DNA of 46,485 nt from Candidatus Saccharimonadota bacterium (GTDB lineage: Bacteria > Patescibacteriota > Saccharimonadia > Saccharimonadales > Saccharimonadaceae). Shown here piece by piece: positions 9,433 to 18,693 of the stretch (its first letter is position 1; each line of letters begins with the position of its first letter). The notes under the pieces were generated by a model. That model saw only the letters and a list, made by a program, of their open reading frames with translations, did not search any database and had not been told where the DNA came from. Location of the stretch: assembly GCA_009776375.1 (NCBI GenBank), contig WRNW01000002.1, positions 1 to 46,485 on the forward strand. Reading direction: 5' to 3'. The translations under genes were made by a program, and so were the position numbers.

Positions 9433-9912
9433 TTAATTTTGACTGCTCATGAGGTTGTGTGTGATCGCTGCGGCTAGCGCATCGGCACAGTCGTCGGGCC
9501 GGGGTGCGGTTTTGAGATTGAGATGAATTCGTACCATTTCCTGGATTTGTTTTTTGTCAGCTCGGCCGTAGCCGGTCAGAGTTTGTTTGATTTGTAAGGG
9601 TGTATATTCGAAAATTGCTAATTTGGCGCGGGCGCCGGCGAGCATGGCGACGCCACGAGCGTGCGACACCGAAATCGCAGTCGTGATATTTTGAGCAAAA
9701 AATAATTTTTCGATACTCATGACGTCGGGTTTGGTCGTGGTGATAACCTCAGTTAGGCTGTCGAAAATATCGACTAGACGCTCCTCGAGCGGCGTACCGG
9801 CTGGCGTCGTTACGATACCGGCGTCAATTAGTTTTGGCGGTTTGCCAGATGCGAAGTCAATAACCCCAAAACCCAAGATCCCAGTGCCAGGATCAATGCC
9901 GATGACTCTCAT
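9433..9912 (-). CDS. ruvC: Crossover junction endodeoxyribonuclease RuvC
   Basis: MRVIGIDPGTGILGFGV, SIEKLFFAQN, GRADKKQIQEMV, DDCADALAAAITH. Confidence 0.96.
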   Translation of the reverse strand: MRVIGIDPGTGILGFGVIDFASGKPPKLIDAGIVTTPAGTPLEERLVDIFDSLTEVITTTKPDVMSIEKLFFAQNITTAISVSHARGVAMLAGARAKLAIFEYTPLQIKQTLTGYGRADKKQIQEMVRIHLNLKTAPRPDDCADALAAAITHNLMSSQN

Positions 9913-9973
9913 GTATCACCCAGTAGATCCTTCGCTTCGCTCAGGATGACAGATGGGAGGGGTTTCCAAAATA

Positions 9974-10007
9974 CCAGCGCTGGATCGATGTTAATAACTC
10001 TCATGTA
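9974..10007 (-). repeat. Partial duplication of the ruvC 5' end
   Basis: ATGAGAGTTATTAACATCGATCCAGCGCTGG vs ruvC ATGAGAGTCATCGGCATTGATCCTGGCACTGG; separated by a GTCATCCTGAGCGAAGCGAAGGATCT repeat fragment. Confidence 0.55.
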
Positions 10008-11881
10008 CTCATTTTAACACGTTTCGGCAGTAGTCGCCGCGCTAAATTGGCAACCTCTAGGCGAAATTGGAACAAAACGATGCCAGTGGTTACGACCAAA
10101 ACGCTGGCGCTGGCCAAGATATAGCCCATCGTGCCACCAGTCGGATCAGTCGGTTGGAGCGCAAAGGTCGCACTGTCGGTCGAAACGATTTTGCGACAGC
10201 GGTTGGTTTCGGGGTTACGTTCCCAACCTTCGGCGCAGGGTTTGAGCGCATCTTCTTCGACAACGATTTTGCGACAACGATTAGTCAAAGGATTTCGCTC
10301 GTAACCCTCGTTACAGGGAACCAACCCGGCAGTAGTTTCTAAATTACGACAGCGACCAGTATCGAGATTGCGATATTGCCCCATTGGACAGGCAGCGTAA
10401 GCTTCCCAGATATTGGCTCCGCCCGGCGTCAGTTCATACGTTTGTCGCCAAACGCCATCCACCAACGCCCATGCGGTTTCTTTGGATAAATTCGCATAAG
10501 TCACCGAGTCGACTCGCACCCCATCCGAGGACAATAGATAAACTGTGCCAGTGGTGGTTTTGGTCAAGATAAGGTTAGTGTCTTTGATGTAAATCGCTAA
10601 ATAACCTCCGCCCGGCAAGATTCCTTCGTCCAAGACATACTGGTTCTGATTGCGATTGGTCATTAGTTGACAATCAGTAAGATTAATATTTTGATTCGTC
10701 GGATTGGCGATTTCGATGAATTGGTTATCTACGTTCGCGGCGATTTCCGAAAGAATCAAACCCTCGCAAGGATTAATCGGTTTGGGCGGCAAACAGGCCA
10801 CACCTTCACCTCTGGTTGGATTGACGTAAGTTGTGAAATCGCCTTCGTTACTACCACTATCAACTAAATAACCATCGGCTAGTTCGCAGCGCTGAATCGA
10901 ATTATTAAAGGTGATTTTCTCCGCCGGTTTATCGCCTTTGGCCGCCGCCGCTCGACCCCAACCGACGATGTCGATGGTCTCGCCCGCTGGATCGATGATC
11001 CGCACATAGCCGTTGTCAGCGCTGCCGACCGCTACTGGCAGTACCAACCACTCGAAACCGAGAATTGGTTCGGTGATCGTCGCCAAGGTCGAGAAGTTTC
11101 CCGGCTGGTAACTATTGGTCGCGGTGGCGGACGCGTATTGGACTCGCCAACCACTGAGATCGAAATCTTCGGGCGAATTGTTATAAATTTCAATGAAACC
11201 GCCGCCTCTCGCCTGTTCGTTGGTGCAATTCGGTTGATCAATCGCGCAAATCCGCGCGGCGATTTCACTGATCACCAACCGACGAGAAGAAAGTTTAGGC
11301 AGATCTTCGTCGTCGTCAGGTTCGATGCAGTTTTCGCTGCTAGCAAAAATATTACTGTTAAACTGACACATTTCCGCGTCGACCAGGCCGCCCCAACGCA
11401 CCGTCGCCTCGGCACAGTTTTCGTCCGCTTGGCAATCTTCGGTCATAAAAATCGCGTTATCCGCTATCACAACGTGATTTTCACAAACAATCGAACCCCA
11501 GCAAATTTCCGAGACCAGTTCTAGATCAAAGTAAACCTCAATCCGACCACCGAGAGGCGTGATGCTGTTCGCTACATAATTTTCATCAGAATTTTCCTTG
11601 CTGCCGCCCTGAGCGATCAGAACAAATCCGCCGCCGAGCCAAGTGACTTTGTCAAAATTCTTACTCAGGTTTTGCGTACCATTTGAATTGAAAACTCTCA
11701 CATCTAATTTCATGATGTCAAGCGGCTCAGCTGCATAATTATAGATTTCGATAAATTCGCTATTATTAGTACTGTTCAGGCGTGAAACGGCGACTTCGTC
11801 ATGACTCGACAAGGCTTGCGCGGGTAACGGCATCGCCATCAACAGCACGACCAGGGCCAGAAAAAGCATAGCTCTTTTCAC
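10001..11881 (-). CDS. Lamin-tail-domain surface protein with Cys-rich repeats and C-terminal TM anchor
   Basis: Signal peptide; three LTD-like segments (NSEFIEIYNYAAEPLDI, GGFIEIYNNSPEDFDLSGW, DNQFIEIANPTNQNINLTDC); three CxxGxxRNxxTxRCRxI repeats; C-terminal TM and basic tail. Confidence 0.8.
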   Translation of the reverse strand: MKRAMLFLALVVLLMAMPLPAQALSSHDEVAVSRLNSTNNSEFIEIYNYAAEPLDIMKLDVRVFNSNGTQNLSKNFDKVTWLGGGFVLIAQGGSKENSDENYVANSITPLGGRIEVYFDLELVSEICWGSIVCENHVVIADNAIFMTEDCQADENCAEATVRWGGLVDAEMCQFNSNIFASSENCIEPDDDEDLPKLSSRRLVISEIAARICAIDQPNCTNEQARGGGFIEIYNNSPEDFDLSGWRVQYASATATNSYQPGNFSTLATITEPILGFEWLVLPVAVGSADNGYVRIIDPAGETIDIVGWGRAAAAKGDKPAEKITFNNSIQRCELADGYLVDSGSNEGDFTTYVNPTRGEGVACLPPKPINPCEGLILSEIAANVDNQFIEIANPTNQNINLTDCQLMTNRNQNQYVLDEGILPGGGYLAIYIKDTNLILTKTTTGTVYLLSSDGVRVDSVTYANLSKETAWALVDGVWRQTYELTPGGANIWEAYAACPMGQYRNLDTGRCRNLETTAGLVPCNEGYERNPLTNRCRKIVVEEDALKPCAEGWERNPETNRCRKIVSTDSATFALQPTDPTGGTMGYILASASVLVVTTGIVLFQFRLEVANLARRLLPKRVKMST

Positions 11882-11957
11882 ACTGATATTTTAAAACCAC
11901 TCTGGCTAAAAAGCAATAGCTGTTTGCTAGTCGCGCGCAATTTGATAGAATGGGTGG

Positions 11958-12623
11958 ATGAATCCTGAATCACCATCCGATATTGATAACGATCAATTGA
12001 TCGCCAGCATCGCGCAGTACGGACCGTTCGAAGCGTCCGCAGAAACCACGCCGAACAGCGGGAAATTACCCCCAGAACTCCAGCTCAAACATGATCAATC
12101 CGTTGAAAATTATCCGGATATCCAATTTTTATCGACCGAATATGTGATTATCGATGTCCAGCGGACGATTTGGGGATTGGTGCTGATTTGGCTGGTAGCG
12201 ATCGTCGCCTTTGCGGTGATTCTGTTGTTTGCTGCCACTATCATCGCCGTCGCCCAAGTTGATCCATTAGTCATGTTCACGATCGTCGTCGCTTCGGGGA
12301 TTATCTGTTTGGTTGGCGGCGCGGTTGGTCAATATGTCTTTCACCAAAACTTTTTCATCGTCACTAATAAACGCGTTTTTGCGCGAATTCAAAATTCTCC
12401 CTTTGCCTATCATTTACAGAACATCGACCTCCGACATATCGAAGATTGTAGCTATTTCAAGAACGGCCTGCTACAGATGTTGTTTGATGTTGGGACGATT
12501 CGATTATCGACGATCAGTGACGAGCAAACTTATTTGTTTACTTTTGTTGCTCGACCAACTGAACAATTTAAAATCGTCAATCAAGTCGTTCAAACCGTCC
12601 ACAAGAGCCGCGGTCTCCGCTAG
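11958..12623 (+). CDS. Membrane protein with PH-like (bPH2) domain
   Basis: Two TM segments, then FIVTNKRVFARIQNSPFAYHLQNIDLRHIEDCSYFKNG. Confidence 0.6.
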   Translation: MNPESPSDIDNDQLIASIAQYGPFEASAETTPNSGKLPPELQLKHDQSVENYPDIQFLSTEYVIIDVQRTIWGLVLIWLVAIVAFAVILLFAATIIAVAQVDPLVMFTIVVASGIICLVGGAVGQYVFHQNFFIVTNKRVFARIQNSPFAYHLQNIDLRHIEDCSYFKNGLLQMLFDVGTIRLSTISDEQTYLFTFVARPTEQFKIVNQVVQTVHKSRGLR

Positions 12624-12633
12624 ATACGATTCT

Positions 12634-13086
12634 CTAGTCGGTCGTTTTCTGTTCTGGCGAATTTTTAGTGTAGACTGCTTCGGCCTCGAGATCGGCGGAT
12701 AGTTTGAATTTCTGACATTCGCCCTTCTCATTACATTCGCTCGGTGTGTAACGATAATTACAATCCCCATCGGTGGCTTTCTTGCCATCCGCGTCAGTAT
12801 AAGTACACGCATTACCATTTAAGGTAAATTCATCAGGATCAGTAAACAGGGCTGGATCGATGGCGGTTAAATTATCACGACTAATAGTTTCTGGATAATA
12901 TTTGTTCTGGGCATAAAAAACCTCTGTCAAGTTATAATACATGGCGTTGATCGCGGTTTTCCTCGTTTGATCACGCGCAGCGGTTTCGAGTTCGTTTTTC
13001 TGGATGGCAAAGAAAGTCGCTAGCGTCACCAAAACCACGAACGCCACCATGAGTTCGATGAGCGTAAAACCAGCTTGCTTTTTCAT
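12634..13086 (-). CDS. Type IV pilin-like protein
   Basis: Class III signal MKKQAGFTLIELMVAFVVLVTLATFFAIQ. Confidence 0.85.
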   Translation of the reverse strand: MKKQAGFTLIELMVAFVVLVTLATFFAIQKNELETAARDQTRKTAINAMYYNLTEVFYAQNKYYPETISRDNLTAIDPALFTDPDEFTLNGNACTYTDADGKKATDGDCNYRYTPSECNEKGECQKFKLSADLEAEAVYTKNSPEQKTTD

Positions 13087-13105
13087 ACATGACAATTTTA
13101 TCACA

Positions 13106-13492
13106 TCACTCGCGACGACCAAAGAGAAAATCCATCCACTGTTCAAAATTGGATTTTTCGACTACTGTCACCGCTGTGGCGGTGGTTGATGTGGCATTTT
13201 CCACCCGCGGCAAAATCACCAGGTGCTCGCCAGGCTGAGCTTTGTTCAGCAGTGTTCGCGCTGATAATTCCAAATATTCCGGAGTCTGGTAGTAGGCTTG
13301 CTCGAGACGCAAATTCTCATTTTGCAGTTTCATGATGTCGGTATCGAGGCGCGCTTGTTCAACCTGGCGCTCGAGATCATAATTTTTCGCCAGCACATTA
13401 ATCGTCGACCAGGCCCAAGATAGCGCCAACATCAGCGCGATGAGCAGCACCGTGTTATTGAGAGTCAAATGTTTTTTTATTTCCGCGAACAT
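13106..13492 (-). CDS. Septum formation initiator (FtsL/DivIC) family protein
   Basis: Single TM followed by coiled coil (LERQVEQARLDTDIMKLQNENLRLEQAYYQTPEYLELSARTLLNKAQPGE). Confidence 0.75.
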   Translation of the reverse strand: MFAEIKKHLTLNNTVLLIALMLALSWAWSTINVLAKNYDLERQVEQARLDTDIMKLQNENLRLEQAYYQTPEYLELSARTLLNKAQPGEHLVILPRVENATSTTATAVTVVEKSNFEQWMDFLFGRRE

Positions 13493-13543
13493 GCGATTAT
13501 TATAACACATGCTATAATTATTAAGGGAAAAGTTTTATATATG

Positions 13544-13619
<76 letters not shown>

Positions 13620-13641
13620 CCAGTTTTACCAAACCAAAAAA

Positions 13642-13660
13642 CGCGCCCTTTTCAGGCGCG
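13642..13660. terminator. Possible bidirectional terminator hairpin
   Basis: cgcgcc-cttttca-ggcgcg flanked by A-rich and T-rich runs. Confidence 0.55.
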
Positions 13661-13678
13661 CTTTCTTTGTAAAATCAA

Positions 13679-13888
13679 TTATTTTCTGATTTTCTTGATG
13701 GTCAAGAAGCCATTGCGCGGATTCTCAACAACCTCAAAACCGGCAGGTAATTCACATGGGGTACCCTTGCCACCTTCGACCTTGGCAAAGAAGTAAATTC
13801 GCTGCTCACGGCCGCCACGTAGTGTAACGTCCTTATAGTGCAGGTAATATTTCACCCCCTTTGAGTTGGTGTGCGTGTAAGTTGCCAT
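13679..13888 (-). CDS. Small hypothetical protein (69 aa)
   Basis: ORF with GGAGGAAAGAGTT upstream of ATG. Confidence 0.6.
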   Translation of the reverse strand: MATYTHTNSKGVKYYLHYKDVTLRGGREQRIYFFAKVEGGKGTPCELPAGFEVVENPRNGFLTIKKIRK

Positions 13889-13993
13889 AACTCTTTCCTC
13901 CTTATTTGTTACTTACGTGTGCCATGTTACACTACCGTCATACCACTGTCAACCCCTTATGATGTAATTTTGACGTTTTACCACAGTTGGACC

Positions 13994-14653
13994 TCAGGCG
14001 GCGCGGTATTTAATTTTCAGAATAATTTTAAGGACTAGGATGAGGATTAGTCGAAAAACTATCGCAATTATTAATATCAAACAGACCAACATGAACAAGC
14101 CAGCCAGATCAAAACTCCAGCGCGCCGGCAGATAGCTAACATAATAAGCATCGGGCGACGGCAGCGGTTCCGTGGTAATATCGACCTCTGATACGCCAAC
14201 CGTGTCAGCCACACATTTGGCCCAACCCGTGCCACCGCGCGGATAAATTTGGCGACATTTGACCATCGCCGCTTGGTAATCGCCATTTTCGACCTCTGGC
14301 ATTTTGTTAGCTTCGACAACTTTGTTGAAATCTTGCTCGTAAAGTGTCTGCAGCGCCACCCGCCCAGTCGAAGTGTTCATATGATGCGCTACGTAGTTTT
14401 GGAGATCCCTGGCGGCCGTTTGAACTTGGGCAATATCGCCGGTTTCGTCAGCCTTGATCAGTGCTTCTCGTCGATCCATCATCCCGAGATTATTCAGCCG
14501 GAGGAAAATCGCCGCCAGTAGAATAAATAACAGTAAAATCACCGCCAGCTGCCAAGTTTTGACGGTTTTTAGAAACTTTAAAATCCGCCGGTACAAGTGA
14601 GCCCTATCGCCTCGATCGGCATCGTCTTGGTAGTTTTTTTGCCACCCCTTCAT
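13994..14653 (-). CDS. Hypothetical membrane protein
   Basis: 219 aa, N- and C-terminal hydrophobic segments. Confidence 0.6.
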   Translation of the reverse strand: MKGWQKNYQDDADRGDRAHLYRRILKFLKTVKTWQLAVILLLFILLAAIFLRLNNLGMMDRREALIKADETGDIAQVQTAARDLQNYVAHHMNTSTGRVALQTLYEQDFNKVVEANKMPEVENGDYQAAMVKCRQIYPRGGTGWAKCVADTVGVSEVDITTEPLPSPDAYYVSYLPARWSFDLAGLFMLVCLILIIAIVFRLILILVLKIILKIKYRAA

Positions 14654-14684
14654 CTCAGATATTGTATCATGTTATACTAGCAAT

Positions 14685-15995
14685 ATGAATATATTTATCT
14701 CGGGGATCGGTGGTGCGGGCATGGGGCCGCTGGCCGCGGTCGCTCATCAGATTGGCCACCACGTGGTTGGTTCGGATAAACGAGCGTCGAGTTATATCGA
14801 TTATTTAAAAAAACATGGTATTTCCGATATCCAGATTGGCCAAACTAAGGAAAATATCGCTCGCGTGCACGCTGAAAATCCAATCGATTGGTTAGTTTAT
14901 TCGTCGGCGGTGACGCTCGAAAATCCTGATCCGCCAGAGTTACAGTTCGCGCGAGATCACGGCATTCGTGTTAGCAAACGCGACGAACTGCTGAACTTTA
15001 TTTTGGATGACAAGAAACTCGAGATGATCGCGATTGCTGGGACACATGGCAAAACCACCGCTACGGCAATGATGGTTTTTCTCTTGCAAGAACTCCGTCA
15101 ACCGATTTCCTATCTATTGCCCGCCAAAACCAGTTTCGCCGATATGGGAAAATACGACCCTGAGAGTCGTTGGTTCATCTATGAGGCTGACGAGTTTGAT
15201 CGCAATTTCTTGGCTTTTCATCCGCTAGTTAGCCTGGTTACTGGCGTAGCTTATGATCATCACGAAATTTTTCCAACGCGCGACGATTACCGCTCAGCTT
15301 TTCGAGAATTTATCGGTCAATCGAAACAAACCTTTATCTGGCAGAACGATTTTGATGATCTCAGTTTGAACGAAACTGAGCAGATTCGGGTTTTAGATCC
15401 TAACGAACCGCAGATTGACCAGATGAGACTAATTGGTCACTATAATCGCCTCGATGCTTGGTTGGTCGCCCAAGCCGTTCATGACATCACCGGCGAGCCG
15501 CTCGACAAATTGGTCGAGATTTTGGAAAAATTCCCAGGTCTGAGTCGTCGCATGGAACAAATCGCGGCGAATTTATATAGCGATTACGCCCACACCCCCG
15601 AGAAAATCGTTGGTGCAATGAGCGTCGCCCGCGAAATGGCCGCCGAAACTGGTCAAAAATTGGTGGTGATTTATGAACCCCTGACCAACCGGCGACAAAC
15701 TTATTTTCTTGATAATTATAAGGGTGTTTTTCAGGGCGCAGACCAGCTATATTGGCTGCCGTCGTATCTGGCGCGCGAGCCAGAGGATTTACGAATTATC
15801 CCGCCCGCCGAATTGATCGAACACCTGGACGGTGAAACACGTGCGATCGCCGAACCGGCCGAAATGAATGATTCTTTGAGAGAAAAGATTAATGAACATT
15901 TGCATCGCGGCGATCTAGTCGTCGCCATGACCGGTGGTGGTGGCAACAGCCTCGACACTTGGTTACGGCAGAATTTCAGCGAAAACTCACAATGA
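14685..15995 (+). CDS. Mur ligase family protein, MurC-like UDP-N-acetylmuramate--alanine ligase
   Basis: FISGIGGAGMGPLA, IAGTHGKTTATAMM, YEADEFDRNFL, YAHTPEKI. Confidence 0.85.
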   Translation: MNIFISGIGGAGMGPLAAVAHQIGHHVVGSDKRASSYIDYLKKHGISDIQIGQTKENIARVHAENPIDWLVYSSAVTLENPDPPELQFARDHGIRVSKRDELLNFILDDKKLEMIAIAGTHGKTTATAMMVFLLQELRQPISYLLPAKTSFADMGKYDPESRWFIYEADEFDRNFLAFHPLVSLVTGVAYDHHEIFPTRDDYRSAFREFIGQSKQTFIWQNDFDDLSLNETEQIRVLDPNEPQIDQMRLIGHYNRLDAWLVAQAVHDITGEPLDKLVEILEKFPGLSRRMEQIAANLYSDYAHTPEKIVGAMSVAREMAAETGQKLVVIYEPLTNRRQTYFLDNYKGVFQGADQLYWLPSYLAREPEDLRIIPPAELIEHLDGETRAIAEPAEMNDSLREKINEHLHRGDLVVAMTGGGGNSLDTWLRQNFSENSQ

Positions 15996-16107
15996 AACTT
16001 GACACTTGGTATGGTCTTTGATACAATGACGCCAGACATACCACATTTGGCGGCGTGTCTGAGAAACCCGGCCCGTAGTTTATACACTACACTGCGGGGT
16101 TTTTCTT

Positions 16108-16527
16108 TTAGGCCAAGTGGCCAGGTGGGAAAACCGACATGAAATGTTTATTACCATGACGTTTATCCTCCTTAACTTGAACATAAAATAAGTCTCCTTC
16201 ATGCGTCATCCCAGCGAAACGATGAACTAGTTCATTTTTGCCATTAGGATTCTGCCTGGTTTCTGGTTCAAACGGTGTGTTGCGCAATAAATCAAGTGCA
16301 CATTGGTAGTATTTTATACGTCGCATACGCTCACCACGCGGTTTTTGATTAATATGCGACCAGAATAAATTTAGAAAGATTTTGTCCTTTTTAAAGTAAG
16401 CACTTCGCACATACGGGATTCGCTTGGTTCGTCGAGCACATTCTCTATACAAAGCACGGGCTTTCCGCTCAATTTCCAAGTAAGCCGTTCCTTTGAGTGT
16501 ATTATATTTCGATTGATAAACTTTCAC
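16108..16527 (-). CDS. Hypothetical protein, paralogue of the 17029-17508 product
   Basis: Shared RTKRxPYxRSAYFxKDKIFLxLFWxHxxQK and ELxHRFxGxTxxGDxFxVxxxEDKRxGNKxxxSVFPP. Confidence 0.7.
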   Translation of the reverse strand: MKVYQSKYNTLKGTAYLEIERKARALYRECARRTKRIPYVRSAYFKKDKIFLNLFWSHINQKPRGERMRRIKYYQCALDLLRNTPFEPETRQNPNGKNELVHRFAGMTHEGDLFYVQVKEDKRHGNKHFMSVFPPGHLA

Positions 16528-16680
16528 TGGGTTATTATAACATGACGAGTCCGAGTGAAAAGAAAGCGGGCTGTCTCTTCCGAGGTGAGGAAATGTTACA
16601 TTAAATGATGATTTTAATATGATGAAGTTACGAGAAAACTGGTAAAATGGACTTTGTGAAAATTTATTTGATCAAGGAAA

Positions 16681-17019
16681 ATGACTGATTTACCAGTAAT
16701 CCTACGCGTCCAGGAATTTTTCCTCGCGATTAGCAAAATCACTGCTAAATTGCCGAGCCTCGAAAAACAAACTCTCGGTCGGCGCACAGAGGATAAAACT
16801 CTTGAACTCTTAGAAATTTTGATTATGACCAAGAACGCCCCTAAAGCCATGAAGGCCGCCTACCTCATCAAAGCCACCGCTGCTAACGAAATCCTCGGTT
16901 TTTATTTGCGAATTTTATTGGAACAAAAACTCGCGAATTCTACCACTTTGCATCAATTAATCGCCAAAAATACCGAAATTGCCCAGCAGATCGGCGGTTG
17001 GCGGAAGAGCGTGCAATGA
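16681..17019 (+). CDS. Avd-like four-helix-bundle protein (DGR accessory variability determinant family)
   Basis: 112 aa; DLPVI...KLPSLEKQTLGRR...LLEILIMTKN...KAAYLIKATAANEILGFYLRILLE...IAQQIGGWRKS matches the Avd/four-helix pattern. Confidence 0.65.
   Translation: MTDLPVILRVQEFFLAISKITAKLPSLEKQTLGRRTEDKTLELLEILIMTKNAPKAMKAAYLIKATAANEILGFYLRILLEQKLANSTTLHQLIAKNTEIAQQIGGWRKSVQ
16997..17017 (+). repeat. Direct repeat copy 1 (avd 3' end): gttggcggaagagcgtgcaat
   Basis: 20/21 identical to 17589-17609. Confidence 0.8.
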
Positions 17020-17028
17020 TATATACTT

Positions 17029-17508
17029 TTGTCCATGATGCATAGCAATACCCAGATTTATAAAGTTAAATCTGACAAAATTTCTGGCGAGAACTATATC
17101 GACGTCGAGCGCGTTGCGCGGCAAGCTTATCGTATAATCGCCGGCCGCACCAAACGCAATCCGTATATTCGCAGTGCTTACTTCCATAAGGATAAAATTT
17201 TCCTTAGTCTGTTTTGGCAACATTTAATGCAAAAACACGAGGGTGATCGTAAACGACGACTCAGATATTTTAATTGCGCAATTGAGTTATTACGACACTC
17301 GACGATCCCGCCCGAAACAAAACAGAATCCTCTGAACAAGAACGAACTGTTACATCGTTTTACGGGTCAAACAATTCATGGTGACATTTTTATTGTGCAT
17401 ATTGCAGAGGACAAGCGCAAGGGTAACAAATTTCTGATTTCAGTTTTTCCCCCAAAACAACAAGATAGAACGAGTCAGGTAAAAACAAAGAAACCTCGCA
17501 AATGGTAG
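17029..17508 (+). CDS. Hypothetical protein, paralogue of the 16108-16527 product
   Basis: See paralogue; bracketed by duplicated avd 3' end. Confidence 0.7.
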   Translation: MSMMHSNTQIYKVKSDKISGENYIDVERVARQAYRIIAGRTKRNPYIRSAYFHKDKIFLSLFWQHLMQKHEGDRKRRLRYFNCAIELLRHSTIPPETKQNPLNKNELLHRFTGQTIHGDIFIVHIAEDKRKGNKFLISVFPPKQQDRTSQVKTKKPRKW

Positions 17509-17588
17509 CTCTTTGACTACGCGAGGTATCTGGCAGTAGTGTAGCACATGGATGTATATGTGTCAATCCTCACACTGCTAAGGCTGAC

Positions 17589-17609
17589 GTTGGCGAAAGA
17601 GCGTGCAAT
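17589..17609 (+). repeat. Direct repeat copy 2 of the avd 3' end: gttggcgaaagagcgtgcaat
   Basis: 20/21 identical to 16997-17017. Confidence 0.8.
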
Positions 17610-17644
17610 AAAAACGCTGCTACCAGCGATATTTTGATTATTAT

Positions 17645-18409
17645 TCACATCACCGCGCCACGACCACCAAAGCCCGGGCGCCCAACACCGTCCCACTGGC
17701 GGATGTCCGCCTGGACGCTCGAAAGCCAGCCGACCAGACCAGCGACACTGCCGCGAGCAGTTGTCTCAGGTGTATATTGTACTTTACCAGTCATATCTGT
17801 TCGCGCATATTTTGACTGACCGTAGTAGTCCAAAGATGGAACTATGCCCAAGAGCTGCGCTGTTTTACCTGCAATCGCGTTACCAATTTTTGCGCCGGTT
17901 TCATTAATATTACCCTGCATTGTTGCGCAACTCTGGCCAAACATCATAAGGCCTCGGCTAAGCAGTAGATAAGCGCCGGTTGGCAGCTGATTGCGACGAT
18001 CTGGCGGTAACCATTGATTAAACCATTCTTCTTGATCCTCAGCACCGTTCAACAACAAGCCCGCGTCACCCAGCACGCCCAACCGTGCCGCCAGCGGTAG
18101 CGCCGCTTCACCGACATGAAATACCACGCCCGGATTGCCATGCCCTAATTTTTTCTCCGCAAGTGCCATGAGTATTTTGTTCACTCCATCTAATTTCTCG
18201 CCCAAGAATTGATCGATCGCCTCAGTACTGATCGGCAGCCTATCTGTCTCTCGCGCCAACTTCACCGCGTTGTCTTTTCTTGCCGCTGTTTTGCTTTCCG
18301 ACAGCATTTGTTCGATAAAGTCCGTTTGGCCATCTTCCCACGTGATAGCAGTCACATGTACCGGCTCATATAAACCAGATTCTGGATTAAAGCCAAATCT
18401 CTCGTTCAT
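17645..18409 (-). CDS. Hypothetical protein VP1, candidate DGR-type variable protein
   Basis: Start at MNERFGF after GAAAGAAGGAGATTT; GC-rich, A-poor 3' end encoding AGLVGWLSSVQADIRQWDGVGRPGFGGRGAVM; the longer TTG-start ORF crosses the promoter G tract. Confidence 0.55.
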   Translation of the reverse strand: MNERFGFNPESGLYEPVHVTAITWEDGQTDFIEQMLSESKTAARKDNAVKLARETDRLPISTEAIDQFLGEKLDGVNKILMALAEKKLGHGNPGVVFHVGEAALPLAARLGVLGDAGLLLNGAEDQEEWFNQWLPPDRRNQLPTGAYLLLSRGLMMFGQSCATMQGNINETGAKIGNAIAGKTAQLLGIVPSLDYYGQSKYARTDMTGKVQYTPETTARGSVAGLVGWLSSVQADIRQWDGVGRPGFGGRGAVM

Positions 18410-18451
18410 AAATCTCCTTCTTTCCCACCACATTGATCCATTGTCAACACA

Positions 18452-18478
18452 AGTATACCCCCCCCCGAAAAAAGTCAA
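18452..18478 (-). promoter_or_regulatory. Promoter with G9 tract in a 15-bp spacer (VP1)
   Basis: Minus strand TTGACT-TTTTTCGGGGGGGGG-TATACT. Confidence 0.75.
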
Positions 18479-18693
18479 GGGATTTTGTAATAATTTCGTG
18501 AATTTGCAAGTTTTAATGGTAGATCGGCGCGGAAAATTACGTCGTTTCGTGGATTAATCGTCAATTTTAGTTCTGATTTTAGAAAAGTCGTAGCAATTTC
18601 TCGAAATTGTTCGGCGGCGCGGCGTGCTGGTGCAAACAAAATCGCATCATCACCATATCTAACATACGCCAGCGGTTTTAGCTCGTGTCGCAC
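18475..18693 (-). pseudogene. Reverse transcriptase fragment (YxDD motif), truncated
   Basis: DRFVRHELKPLAYVRYGDDAILFAPARRAAEQFREIATTFLKSELKLTINPRNDVI; in-frame stop directly upstream of DRFVRH; no RT fingers present. Confidence 0.65.

Noticed and set aside
16020-16110. Short inverted repeats after the MurC-like gene as a regulatory RNA
   Set aside because: Best explained as a terminator-like region (aaaccc...ggggtttttc); no conserved RNA family recognised.
17615-17628. Hairpin CGCTG-CTAC-CAGCG downstream of VP1 as a definite DGR cruciform
   Set aside because: A 5-bp stem is common by chance and may be a terminator; kept only as weak support in the DGR finding.
18410-18478. TTG-start N-terminal extension of VP1 through the G9 tract (MTFFGGGYTCVDNG...)
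   Set aside because: The -35/-10 elements lie here and a good RBS (AGAAGGAGA) precedes MNERF, so the region is more likely promoter and leader than coding.
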